Assembly: GCA_017550105.1 (NCBI GenBank)
Contig: JAFYLQ010000064.1
Coordinates: 1-64,000 of the forward strand
DNA: 64,000 nucleotides
Reading direction: 5' to 3'
Origin: Clostridia bacterium
Lineage (GTDB): Bacteria > Bacillota > Clostridia > Oscillospirales > Acutalibacteraceae
A model generated the notes under the pieces. It saw nothing but the letters and a program-made list of their open reading frames with translations, was not told the DNA's origin and did not search any database. Within the stretch, counting starts at the first letter, position 1. Every line of letters begins with the position of its first letter. Below, in pieces: positions 43,751 to 51,637 of the stretch. A program made the position numbers and the translations under genes.

Positions 43751-44839
43751 ATGAATACATTTCCATCTAACCACGAGCGTTGTCCCGTAAACGCAACCTT
43801 TGAGCTTACCGTGCGTTGTAACCTTAAATGCAAAATGTGTCTTTTCAGGCATAGCGACGACGAAAATGTTAAGCTGGAAAAAAACGAGCTTACCGCCCAC
43901 CAATGGTCACGCATTGCTTCGCAGGCCGCTGAAATGGGCGTTGGCGGTATTCTCATTACAGGTGGCGAGCCCCTGCTTCGCAAGGATTTTTGCGAAATTT
44001 ACGAAAGCATTTATCTCTCGGGCTTCCTTGTTACACTTTACACGAATGCAACACTTGTTACCTCCGAAATTATGGAGCTTCTCAAAAAATACCCGCCCCA
44101 CAAAATCGGCATTTCAATTTACGGCGCATCACCCGAGACCTATCATAGAGTTTGCGGTAATGCCGCCGCCTTTGAAAGAATGCTCGAGGGCAGCAAAAGG
44201 CTTTGCACTCTTCCCTCAGTTATTGAATTCAGAACAACAATTATCAAGGATAATTTTGATGATTCAAGAGCAATCGATAAGCTTGTCAGGGATAATTTCG
44301 GTGAAAAGTATTCGGTTATACGTACCCGAATGGTTATGAAAAGCGTACGTGGTGCTTGTACTGATGTTGAATCTTGTCGTCTTTCCCCCGAGGATAACGT
44401 TAAGCTTTCCATACAGCGAAGCGTGGATATATTAAAGGAAAGAATCGGTGATTCCTTTGACGAAAAAAACATACGGATCCGTCGTGAAAGCATAAAAAAA
44501 TGTACGGATTGCGTTTCATCTGCCGATAAAAGGTATTCCCTTTTCGGTTGCAACGGCGGTATGTCGGATTTTGCAATAACCTGGGACGGCAAGCTTCAGG
44601 CGTGTCAGGTGCTCGGTGCTTTTTATACCGATGTTAAAACCCTTGGGCTAAAAAAGGCGTGGAAGCAATTCCCCTTCGCTGTCAAGCTCCCCGAGGTCAA
44701 CGAAAAATGTATAAAATGTAAAAATAATGAAATCTGCCAAAGCTGTTACGCATTGAGATATGCAGAAACCGGCAGTCTTTCGGATTGTCCCGAATACGCT
44801 TGCGCAGATTCTGAAGCTATGAGCTCATATCTTCGTTGA
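43751..44839 (+). CDS. Radical SAM/SPASM peptide maturase
   Basis: 362 aa. The AdoMet-radical cluster motif C-x3-C-x2-C is C23, C27, C30 (VRCNLKCKMC); GGEP at 71-74 and GISIYGASPETYHRV follow. The C-terminal SPASM-like half supplies cysteines at 251, 254, 267, 285, 320, 323, 329, 332, 346 and 351, enough for one or two auxiliary 4Fe-4S clusters, with the diagnostic ITWDGKLQACQV. Enzymes of this type install thioether, C-C or other crosslinks in ribosomal peptides. Next to a PqqD-like protein and a Cys-containing small ORF, peptide modification is the best reading. The exact reaction is not known. Confidence 0.92.
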   Translation: MNTFPSNHERCPVNATFELTVRCNLKCKMCLFRHSDDENVKLEKNELTAHQWSRIASQAAEMGVGGILITGGEPLLRKDFCEIYESIYLSGFLVTLYTNATLVTSEIMELLKKYPPHKIGISIYGASPETYHRVCGNAAAFERMLEGSKRLCTLPSVIEFRTTIIKDNFDDSRAIDKLVRDNFGEKYSVIRTRMVMKSVRGACTDVESCRLSPEDNVKLSIQRSVDILKERIGDSFDEKNIRIRRESIKKCTDCVSSADKRYSLFGCNGGMSDFAITWDGKLQACQVLGAFYTDVKTLGLKKAWKQFPFAVKLPEVNEKCIKCKNNEICQSCYALRYAETGSLSDCPEYACADSEAMSSYLR

Positions 44840-44853
44840 AAGGAGGATGTCGC

Positions 44854-45177
44854 ATGAGCTACGAAAAGCCAAAAATGAAATTTGTTGCTACTCAGGCCGA
44901 GGATGCAGTATCAGATATATGCTGGGCGTATGCAACCGGTCATTTAGGTAAATCTATGTATTGCGACGTTCCCGGCGCAGGATATGCTGAAATTGCCATT
45001 TATGAAACAACGGGCGGTTGCACAGGGGCTATTGTGACGATTGTCGGTTACCACGACGGCGCTACATCTGCCAGCGAGCAATTTGTTTGGGACGAAATCG
45101 CTCGTGGTGGCGGTAGTAAGGCTCAGCCCTTCAAGGGCTCACCATTTGAGAGCAGACCTGACCCCGATTGGAGTTGA
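44854..45177 (+). CDS. Candidate RiPP precursor or substrate protein (107 aa, 3 Cys)
   Basis: 107 aa from ATG 44854, the best start because AAAGGAGG lies 7 bases ahead; an in-frame ATG 18 bp earlier overlaps the radical SAM stop region. The N-terminus MSYEKPKMKFV resembles leaders of many short Clostridial peptides, followed by ATQAEDAVSDICWAY. Cysteines at 23, 37 and 56; glycine-rich (GAGY, TTGGCTG, RGGGSK), C-terminal SPFESRPDPDWS. No domain recognised. It sits directly after the SPASM maturase (14-bp gap), 4 bp before the next gene. It is longer than most precursors, so a substrate or accessory protein is also possible. Confidence 0.6.
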   Translation: MSYEKPKMKFVATQAEDAVSDICWAYATGHLGKSMYCDVPGAGYAEIAIYETTGGCTGAIVTIVGYHDGATSASEQFVWDEIARGGGSKAQPFKGSPFESRPDPDWS

Positions 45178-45181
45178 TATA

Positions 45182-45544
45182 ATGAATTTTCATATGAATT
45201 GTGGTCCCGTGGTATTTTTACTGCGGGATTTTTATGATAAAAAGCCCTTTTCCACCTGGCAATGGAAATTAGAGCCATTCAAATCAGATTCAGCTTCAGA
45301 CCAATTTAAAGAAATAGATTTTAATGAAATTTCTGTAGATATCAAAAACGCCACGCTTGTCAGCACTCAGAAAAGTGGCTTCTACACCCGTGAGGTTTTA
45401 AAAACAGACGCAGGCACCATACACAGGCTTGTCAGAAGCAGCAATGCCGAAACGGTGTTGGCTTTTTACGAGGATGATAACAAAAAATCACTCTTATGGA
45501 GGATAACACCCACACCAACGGTCAGGCGGCTTTTGAGTATTTAA
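45182..45544 (+). CDS. N-terminal segment of a probable HPr-kinase-like protein (split frame)
   Basis: 120 aa. GGAG lies 8 bases before ATG 45182. The sequence (NCGPVVFLLRDFYDKKPF, RLVRSSNAETVLAFYEDD, LLWRITP) is a beta-rich region of the kind found before the P-loop domain of HprK-related kinases in peptide clusters. The frame runs out at 45544 inside the next gene, which is in the -1 frame and has no ribosome site of its own. An A6 run at 45482-45487 lies just past the last -1-frame stop. I infer one protein of about 280 aa made by frameshift, or a sequencing/assembly indel; two separate chains are the third option. Confidence 0.6.
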   Translation: MNFHMNCGPVVFLLRDFYDKKPFSTWQWKLEPFKSDSASDQFKEIDFNEISVDIKNATLVSTQKSGFYTREVLKTDAGTIHRLVRSSNAETVLAFYEDDNKKSLLWRITPTPTVRRLLSI

Positions 45545-46050
45545 GCAAAATGATTGTTCATTCAATGCTTGATAGCTCCGTACTTACATTTCACGGAGTT
45601 TTGATGGAATATAACGGCAAGGGGATTATTATTACTGCCCCGTCCGAAACAGGCAAAACAACCCACGCACGTCTTTGGCGTGACGAAAAAAATGCACTTA
45701 TTATAAATGGTGACAACGCCTGCTGCTACAATGAAAACGGTGTGTGGACAGGCTTTGGTATCCCTTGGAGCGGCACAAGCGGTGAACAGATAAACCGCAA
45801 GGTGGAAATTGCCGCCATAGTCGTGCTTGAAAGAGCACAATATAACAAAGCAACACCCTTAAGTGAATATGAGGCCTTTTGCAAATTACAGCCCCTGATT
45901 CACTATCCTGTCTGGGATATGGCAAAAACCGAAAGAGCCATTGAGCTTTGCAATAATATTATAAAGGATATTCCCGTACTCAGGCTCGAATGTCAGCCCC
46001 ACCGGGATGCGGTAGATGCCCTTTACAATGGGTTGGAGGGAGCTTTATGA
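45496..46050 (+). CDS. HPr kinase/PEPCK-like P-loop kinase domain protein
   Basis: 184 aa as annotated. Contains SSVLTFHGVLMEYNGKGIII, a P-loop APSETGKTTHARLW (residues 48-61), LIINGDNACCY with the Asp of Walker B type, and GIPWSGTSGEQINRKV, the order seen in HPr kinase and in HprK-like kinases of lasso-peptide clusters. Those kinases phosphorylate a serine or C-terminal carboxylate-proximal residue of the peptide. The ATG at 45496 has no Shine-Dalgarno, and the likely true N-terminus is the frame before it. It overlaps the peptidase gene by ATGA. Confidence 0.82.
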   Translation: MEDNTHTNGQAAFEYLSKMIVHSMLDSSVLTFHGVLMEYNGKGIIITAPSETGKTTHARLWRDEKNALIINGDNACCYNENGVWTGFGIPWSGTSGEQINRKVEIAAIVVLERAQYNKATPLSEYEAFCKLQPLIHYPVWDMAKTERAIELCNNIIKDIPVLRLECQPHRDAVDALYNGLEGAL

Positions 46051-46517
46051 TTTCTCCGAAAGAGGTTAAATACCTACCAAATGATATTTTTTGCCCTGCA
46101 ATTCAAGAAATGCTGAGTGAGGGTATGGACGTTGAATTCACCATAACCGGCAACAGTATGTGGCCCCTTTTAAAGCACGAACGCGATACAATCACCCTTA
46201 CGCTATGCAATGGAGAAAATGTAAAAAAGGGCGACATTATATTATTTGAGGCACTTCCCTCAAAATATCTTTTACACAGAGCCACCGGCGTTTCAAAATC
46301 AAGCTTTGAATCCACCGGCGACCGCAACACCTTCCGCGACGGCACCTTCCCTAAAGCTTGCATCATAGGCAAGGCGGTTAAAATAACACGCAAGGGTAAA
46401 AGCCGAAAAACCAAATCCCCCTTAATAAGGCTGTATTCATTTTTCTGGATGAACACTTACCCGTTAAGAAAGCCAATTTTAATGGCACTTAATCTGATTT
46501 CAAAATTTAAAAATTAA
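46047..46517 (+). CDS. S26-type signal peptidase-like protein, Ser-His class
   Basis: 156 aa. GNSMWPLL has the catalytic Ser S37; H77 in YLLHRATGV stands where SipW- or ER-type enzymes use His in place of Lys; D92 in STGDRNTFRDG may be the third member. No clear N-terminal membrane anchor, but a hydrophobic C-terminal stretch (LIRLYSFFWMN) may attach it. Start ATG 46047 overlaps the kinase stop (ATGA) and has GGAGGG 6 bases ahead. It may cleave a leader or exported product of this operon. Substrate not known. Confidence 0.82.
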   Translation: MISPKEVKYLPNDIFCPAIQEMLSEGMDVEFTITGNSMWPLLKHERDTITLTLCNGENVKKGDIILFEALPSKYLLHRATGVSKSSFESTGDRNTFRDGTFPKACIIGKAVKITRKGKSRKTKSPLIRLYSFFWMNTYPLRKPILMALNLISKFKN

Positions 46518-46611
46518 TCACCATTATTTGCTACCGAAAGTTTTTAATATTTTTTTACACTTTTCAAATACTAACTTTGCAAACGCAAAAAGACTTTTGT
46601 GAAGGAGTGTA

Positions 46612-46821
46612 ATGAAAATGGCAAAAAACAGTTCTATGCCCGCAGATACTAAGGCAAGTGCAAAGCAGATTCTTAACCAGATTAAGATGGAGGCTGCTCA
46701 GGAAGTAGGCGTTGACCTTAAGCAGGGTTACAACGGTGACCTCACTTCTCGTCAGGCAGGTTCTATCGGCGGTCAGATGGTCAAGAAGATGATTCAGGCT
46801 TACGAAGAAGGCAACAAATAA
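46612..46821 (+). CDS. Small acid-soluble spore protein, alpha/beta type
   Basis: 69 aa. Typical SASP sequence: LNQIKMEAAQEVGVDLKQGY followed by DLTSRQAGSIGGQMVKKMI, the DNA-binding helices, with the germination-protease site region around EAAQEVGV. It coats DNA in dormant spores and supplies amino acids at germination, which makes this organism a probable endospore former. Two ATGs, 46612 and 46618, follow AAGGAG; either may be used. A terminator follows. Confidence 0.95.
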   Translation: MKMAKNSSMPADTKASAKQILNQIKMEAAQEVGVDLKQGYNGDLTSRQAGSIGGQMVKKMIQAYEEGNK

Positions 46822-46838
46822 TTACCTTTAAGGTAACG

Positions 46839-46869
46839 AAAAGGAGAACTCGATTGAGTTCTCCTTTTT
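46839..46869. terminator. Terminator between SASP and DUF2752 genes
   Basis: AAAAGGAGAACTC (46839-46851) pairs with GAGTTCTCCTTTT (46856-46868) around GATT. It separates convergent genes and can serve both. Confidence 0.85.
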
Positions 46870-46871
46870 GG

Positions 46872-47282
46872 TTATTTTATTAGATTTATTACGTGTTCAA
46901 TGCACCGATAAACAAAACCGCTTTTAAGGTCGATAAAAACAATTTCGCTACCTGAAAAAAGTCTGAAAAAGTAAACACCCACAAAAGAAATGCAAAAAGC
47001 GGCAACCAAAATATTTTTAAGCCTCTCGGGAAGCTTATTCCTTACTAAAAACAGAACTACCGCTATTGGCATTATGTAAATGAGCGGGTGCATTTGGAAA
47101 GCCGTCAGAAAATCAAAATGCAAAAGAGCCTCGGCGGCTCGTGACATACCGCAACCGAAGCAACTGAACCCGCCAAAAAATCTGAAGGGACAACCTAAGG
47201 TGAAGTAGAATGGGGATATTAAAATTATTACCGCAACAGGTAACCAATACTTTTTGAATATTCTTTTTATCTTTTCTTTCAT
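46872..47282 (-). CDS. DUF2752 membrane protein
   Basis: 136 aa, about three to four hydrophobic segments. It has the family's C-P-x(n)-C-x-x-C-G-x-x-R-A signature: CPFRFFGGFSCFGCGMSRA near residues 30-48, followed by AFQMHPLIYIMPIAVVLF. The family is frequent in Firmicutes and Bacteroidetes and has no established function. N-terminal basic stretch MKEKIKRIFKKYW. Single gene, convergent with the SASP gene. Confidence 0.9.
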   Translation of the reverse strand: MKEKIKRIFKKYWLPVAVIILISPFYFTLGCPFRFFGGFSCFGCGMSRAAEALLHFDFLTAFQMHPLIYIMPIAVVLFLVRNKLPERLKNILVAAFCISFVGVYFFRLFSGSEIVFIDLKSGFVYRCIEHVINLIK

Positions 47283-47322
47283 AAGTTTAATTTAGCATTT
47301 TAGTTCGTTGTTGTCAATCTAT

Positions 47323-47371
47323 AATCGGCGTTAGCCCCGAAACTCCTCATTCCTAACTCCTCATTCCTAAT
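47323..47371. repeat. Short CTCCTCATTCCTAA repeats
   Basis: CCCCGAAACTCCTCATTCCTAACTCCTCATTCCTAATTA is a tandem of CTCCTCATTCCTAA-like units, the reverse complement of TTAGGAATGAGGAGT. The same module, as TAGGAGTGAGGAGTGAGGAATTAGG, occurs near 16770-16797 in the large repeat block. Confidence 0.6.
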
Positions 47372-47372
47372 T

Positions 47373-47400
47373 AAAAAAGCCCTCTTTCGAGGGCTTTTTT
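47373..47400 (-). terminator. Intrinsic terminator of the alcohol dehydrogenase gene
   Basis: AAAAAAGCCCTC/GAGGGCTTTTTT stem around TTTC directly after the stop codon of the minus-strand gene. Confidence 0.85.
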
Positions 47401-47401
47401 A

Positions 47402-48550
47402 TCAAAGTAATGCTCTGTAGAGCTCTGCGATTTCTTCAACGCTTGTGTCACGGGGGTTACCGGGACGGCAAGCATCTGCAAATGCGCTTTCGGAAAGGAA
47501 CTGAACGTCCTCTTCCTTAAGAATTTCTTTAAGGTCCTTGGGGATACCAACCTTAGCAGAAAGTGCGGCAACTGCATCAACTGCAGCCTTTCTTGCATCC
47601 TCAAGTGACATAGCATCTACGCCTTCAACACCCATAGCCTTTGCAATATCACGGTATTTATCACCTGTGCAGGGTGCATTGTATTCCATAATTGAGGGAA
47701 GAAGGATTGCATTGGCAACGCCGTGGGGTGTATCGTAAAGAGCGCCGAGACCGTGAGCCATACTATGAACGATACCAAGACCTACGTTTGAGAAGCCCTG
47801 ACCTGCAATGTACTGAGCAAGAGCCATACCCTCTCTGCCCTCTGCTGTGTTTTCACAAGCACCGGGAAGATGCTTTGCAATAAGCTCAATCGCCTTAAGG
47901 TGGAACATATCCGTCATTTCCCATGCACCCTTAGTGATGTAGCCCTCGATAGCGTGGGTAAGAGCATCCATACCTGTTGAAGCGGTGAGACCCTTGGGCA
48001 TTGTAGCGGTCATATCGGGGTCAACAACTGCAACCTCGGGAATATCGTGAACGTCTACGCAAACGAATTTACGTTTTTTCTCAACGTCTGTAATAACGTA
48101 GTTAATTGTAACCTCTGCCGCAGTACCGGCAGTTGTGGGAACTGCAATTGTGAACACTGCGTGATTCTTTGTGGGTGCAACACCCTCAAGGCTTCTTACG
48201 TCAGCATACTCGGGGTTTTCGATAATGATACCGATTGCCTTTGCGGTATCCATTGCGGAACCGCCGCCGATAGCAACGATGCTGTCAGCACCGCTTACTT
48301 TGAATGCCTCAACACCTGCAAGAACGTTCTCGATTGTGGGGTTAGCCTTAATTTCGCTGAATACGGTATAAGGGAAGCCCGCCGCATCTAAAAGGTCGGT
48401 AACCTTTGTGCTTACGCCGAATTTAATAAGGTCGGGGTCGGAGCATACGAAAGCCTTTTTGAAGCCTCTGCTCTGAAGCTCGGGAACGATATTATCAATA
48501 GCTCCCTTGCCGTGATATGAAATTGTGTTTAATACAATACGGTTTGCCAT
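47402..48550 (-). CDS. Iron-containing alcohol dehydrogenase
   Basis: 382 aa from ATG 48550 (AAGGAGG 9 bases upstream; the longer open frame lacks support). Group III ADH: IVAIGGGSAMDTAKA (NAD-binding), VPTTAGTAAE, the metal-binding histidines in STGMDALTHAIEGY and GLGIVHSMAHGLGALYDTPHG. Members include lactaldehyde reductase/propanediol oxidoreductase and butanol dehydrogenases; the GIVHSMAHGLGA segment fits FucO-like enzymes, but specificity is not certain. Fermentative redox role in the cytoplasm. Single gene with own terminator. Confidence 0.92.
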   Translation of the reverse strand: MANRIVLNTISYHGKGAIDNIVPELQSRGFKKAFVCSDPDLIKFGVSTKVTDLLDAAGFPYTVFSEIKANPTIENVLAGVEAFKVSGADSIVAIGGGSAMDTAKAIGIIIENPEYADVRSLEGVAPTKNHAVFTIAVPTTAGTAAEVTINYVITDVEKKRKFVCVDVHDIPEVAVVDPDMTATMPKGLTASTGMDALTHAIEGYITKGAWEMTDMFHLKAIELIAKHLPGACENTAEGREGMALAQYIAGQGFSNVGLGIVHSMAHGLGALYDTPHGVANAILLPSIMEYNAPCTGDKYRDIAKAMGVEGVDAMSLEDARKAAVDAVAALSAKVGIPKDLKEILKEEDVQFLSESAFADACRPGNPRDTSVEEIAELYRALL

Positions 48551-48708
48551 AGCAAACAACCTCCTTGTTTTAGGGCTTGTGCCCTGTTTGAATTTATTAT
48601 ATATCAAATTCCTTGATAAATCATTAACAATATTAAAATTTGTACATTTTTTCAAAAAATTCGGTAGGTTTGCCAAAATTACCCTTTAAAACCCTTGCAA
48701 CATTACCA

Positions 48709-48737
48709 TTGTTTTAGTTTTTTTATAGTGCTATACT
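48709..48737 (+). promoter_or_regulatory. Promoter of the GH125 gene
   Basis: TTGTTT (48709-48714), 17-bp spacer, TATACT (48732-48737), about 52 nt before the ATG. Confidence 0.6.
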
Positions 48738-48788
48738 GTAAAAAATGAAGGAAATAACTAAGGTTTATTTCTGTTTTGGGAGAAGATT

Positions 48789-50063
48789 ATGGAAATACCG
48801 AATATTCTTTTACAAAAAGCCGATGAAATCACTGAAAAATTAAAGGATAAATACCCTGACCTTGCGCCGTTTTTTAAAGGTTGTTTTTTAAATACCATTG
48901 AAACTACCGTTACTAAACTGGACGATGGCGGGTATTTTGTTATTACGGGCGATATTCCCGCTATGTGGCTTCGTGACAGCACCGCTCAGCTAACCCACTA
49001 CATACGCTACGCCAACGAGGACGAATATCTCAAAGAGATTATACGTAGCGTTATTGCCCGTCAGGCAGAATTCGTGTGCCTTGACCCCTACGCAAATGCA
49101 TTTAACGCAGCGCCCAATTCACATTCAGACCAGGATGAAACCGATTTTTACCATGGTATGATATGGGAGCGTAAATATGAGGTTGACTCCCTTTGTGCAC
49201 CCATTTATCTTGCTCACAAATACTACACTGAAACTGCCGACGATTCTATTTTCACCGAAAAGCTCCGTGAAATGATGTACAAAATAATCGAGGTTTTCAA
49301 AAGGGAGCAGGACCATTTCCAAAGCTCAAGCTATTTCTTTAACCGTCATAACTGTCCTCAGACCGATACCCTGCCAAACGAGGGGAAGGGTAACGAGGTA
49401 GCTTACACGGGTATGACCTGGTCGGGCTTCCGCCCCTCTGATGACCGCTGTGTTTACGGTTATCTTGTACCCGCCAATATGATGGCGGTTTGTGCCCTCA
49501 AAAAGGCGGCGGAGCTTGCAAACGTAGGATACGAGGACAATAAATTAGAAAGCGAATGCCGTTCACTTGCCTTTGACATTGACGAGGGCATTAAAGAGCA
49601 CGCAATATACGAGCATCCCAAATTCGGCAATATTTATGCATACGAGGTTGATGGCAAGGGTGATATTATCCTTATGGATGACGCAAATTCCCCCAGCCTT
49701 CTTTCCGCACCCTACTTAGGCTATTGCTCAAAGGATAACGAAATTTATCAGAACACCCGTAAATTCATTCTTTCAATGAGCAACCCCTGGTTTTTTGAGG
49801 GTCAGGTTGCCAAGGGTGTTGGCAGTCCCCACACCGGCACCAACAAAATCTGGCACATTGCCTTAACAATGCAGGCACTCACCTCATCCTCCAAGGAGGA
49901 AATACTTGAATGCCTGAACATGCTTGCAAGCACTCACGCAGGCACCTTCCTTATGCACGAATCCTTTGACAAGGATGACGATACAATCTTCACAAGACCT
50001 TGGTTTGCCTGGGCAAACAGTTTATTTGCAGAGCTTTTAATACGTCTTACGGAAGAGAATTAA
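48789..50063 (+). CDS. Exo-alpha-1,6-mannosidase, glycoside hydrolase family 125
   Basis: 424 aa, the usual length for GH125 (formerly DUF1237). Recognisable runs: GDIPAMWLRDSTAQLTHYI, DQDETDFYHGMIWERKYEVD, YTGMTWSGFRPSDD and GVGSPHTGTNKIWHI, the (alpha/alpha)6 barrel of inverting mannosidases. GGGAGA precedes ATG. No signal peptide, so intracellular: it would work after import of alpha-1,6-mannosides, complementing the GH38 enzymes at 13475 and 19854. Single gene, with promoter and bidirectional terminator. Confidence 0.93.
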   Translation: MEIPNILLQKADEITEKLKDKYPDLAPFFKGCFLNTIETTVTKLDDGGYFVITGDIPAMWLRDSTAQLTHYIRYANEDEYLKEIIRSVIARQAEFVCLDPYANAFNAAPNSHSDQDETDFYHGMIWERKYEVDSLCAPIYLAHKYYTETADDSIFTEKLREMMYKIIEVFKREQDHFQSSSYFFNRHNCPQTDTLPNEGKGNEVAYTGMTWSGFRPSDDRCVYGYLVPANMMAVCALKKAAELANVGYEDNKLESECRSLAFDIDEGIKEHAIYEHPKFGNIYAYEVDGKGDIILMDDANSPSLLSAPYLGYCSKDNEIYQNTRKFILSMSNPWFFEGQVAKGVGSPHTGTNKIWHIALTMQALTSSSKEEILECLNMLASTHAGTFLMHESFDKDDDTIFTRPWFAWANSLFAELLIRLTEEN

Positions 50064-50066
50064 CAT

Positions 50067-50111
50067 AAAAAGCAACACACGGAACCACTGATGTTCCGTG
50101 TGTTGCTTTTT
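50067..50111. terminator. Bidirectional terminator between GH125 and aspartate kinase
   Basis: 19-bp stem AAAAAGCAACACACGGAAC/GTTCCGTGTGTTGCTTTTT around a 7-base loop, flanked by A and T runs. Confidence 0.9.
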
Positions 50112-50144
50112 GCTTAATTTATAAACATTCAATTACTAACAAAA

Positions 50145-51458
50145 TTATTTTACAAATTCACGATAAATTGCATCAAGAGTTTTGATGTAATCATCCTCAG
50201 AAATACCAACAATGATGTTAAGCTCACTTGAGCCCTGGTCAATCATCTTGATGTTGATATCATTTTCAGCAATTGCCTTGAAGATACGGCTTGCAGTACC
50301 CTTTGAACCTGCCATACCTCTACCAACAACTGCAACAAGGGCAATACCGCCGTTAACGGTAACGTTGTCTGCCTTTGTTCTTCTCTTGATATCGTTTATG
50401 ATAGCATCCTTATGAGGAAGGAAGTCGTTGTCGTTTACAACAACTGACATTGTGTCGATACCTGAGGGAAGGTGCTCGAAGCAAAGGTTGTAGTTTTCAA
50501 GGATTTCAAGAACATTTCTGCCAAAGCCAACCTCGGAGTTCATCATATCCTTTTCAATTGCAATAACTGAAAAGCCCTTTTTACCTGCAATACCTGTAAT
50601 AACTGTATCAACCTTATTGCTCTCAACAGCAGAAACAATCATTGTACCGCTATCCTCGGGAGCATTTGTGTTACGGATGTTAATCGGGATACCCATTTCA
50701 CGAACGGGGAAAATTGCATCCTCGTGCATAACGGTTGCACCCATATATGAAAGCTCACGAAGCTCACTGTATGTGATTACGGGAATAACTGCGGGATTTT
50801 CAACACATCTGGGGTCTGCCATAAGCATACCTGAAACGTCAGTCCAGTTTTCGTAGATATCTGCCTTAATTGCTCTTGCAACGATTGAGCCTGTAATGTC
50901 ACTACCGCCACGGGAGAAAGTCTTTATTGTACCGTTGGGCATTACACCGTAGAAGCCGGGGATAACTGCACGCTCGTGCTTTTCAAGGATTGCTGAAAGC
51001 TCATCGTTTGTTTTTTCTGTATCAAGAGTGCCGTTTTCTTTAAAGAAGATGCCGTCCTCTGCATCGATGAAATCGTAGCCGATGTAGTTTGCAAGAACGA
51101 TTGAGTTAAGATACTCGCCACGGCTTGCAATATAATCGCGACCTGCATGGTGTACAATAGCGTTTTTGATTCTGTCGAATTCGGGCTGAAGCCAAAGGTG
51201 GATACCCAAATCTTTGATGATACCGTTATAACGATCCTCAATAAGCTTGAAGGCATCGTCAATGGGCTTGTTCTGTTTTACAAGCTTGTAGCAATCGTAG
51301 AGCATATCAGTAACCTTGATATCCTCTGAAAATCTTTTACCGGGTGCAGAAGCAACTACGTATCTGCGTTCGGGCTGTGCCTTGATAATTGCGGCAACCT
51401 TTTTAAACTGTTCTGCATCTGCAAGTGAGCTGCCACCGAATTTAAGAACTTTAACCAT
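50145..51458 (-). CDS. Aspartate kinase
   Basis: 437 aa. KFGGSSLADAEQFKKVA is the N-terminal signature; SRGGSDITGSIVARAI and the ACT-domain stretch with GKKGFSVIAIEKDMMN and IKMIDQGSSELNIIVGISEDDY follow. It phosphorylates aspartate, the first step to lysine, threonine and methionine, and the two C-terminal ACT domains imply feedback by an end product. This feeds homoserine to the metA/metY pathway of the same window. Ribosome site GGAG. The upstream 140 bp show no lysine-riboswitch-like folding that I could trace. Confidence 0.95.
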   Translation of the reverse strand: MVKVLKFGGSSLADAEQFKKVAAIIKAQPERRYVVASAPGKRFSEDIKVTDMLYDCYKLVKQNKPIDDAFKLIEDRYNGIIKDLGIHLWLQPEFDRIKNAIVHHAGRDYIASRGEYLNSIVLANYIGYDFIDAEDGIFFKENGTLDTEKTNDELSAILEKHERAVIPGFYGVMPNGTIKTFSRGGSDITGSIVARAIKADIYENWTDVSGMLMADPRCVENPAVIPVITYSELRELSYMGATVMHEDAIFPVREMGIPINIRNTNAPEDSGTMIVSAVESNKVDTVITGIAGKKGFSVIAIEKDMMNSEVGFGRNVLEILENYNLCFEHLPSGIDTMSVVVNDNDFLPHKDAIINDIKRRTKADNVTVNGGIALVAVVGRGMAGSKGTASRIFKAIAENDINIKMIDQGSSELNIIVGISEDDYIKTLDAIYREFVK

Positions 51459-51598
51459 AATTCATTCTCCTGAAAATAATTTTGGGATACTAACATCATT
51501 CTAATACCAGTATATACTAACATTACGAATTTGACTTAGCAAGATTTTTTTACACCTGTAAAAAAAGTTCTGTTTATTATATAGTTTTTACAAATAAA

Positions 51599-51637
51599 AA
51601 AACAACTTCTTGTGCAAAAACACAAGAAGTTGTTGTC
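51599..51637 (-). terminator. Intrinsic terminator of the Eis-like gene
   Basis: ACAACTTCTTGTG/CACAAGAAGTTGT arms around an A/T loop with a U-run on the minus strand. It follows the stop codon at 51638. Confidence 0.85.

Noticed and set aside
42003..46517. Lasso-peptide cluster
   Set aside because: HprK-like kinase, PqqD and nucleotidyltransferase fit, but there is no asparagine-synthetase-type cyclase or B2 peptidase; a radical SAM enzyme is present instead.
51459..51637. Lysine riboswitch before the aspartate kinase
   Set aside because: Only about 140 bp with no traceable L-box-like multi-helix fold; the one clear hairpin is the terminator of the neighbouring gene.
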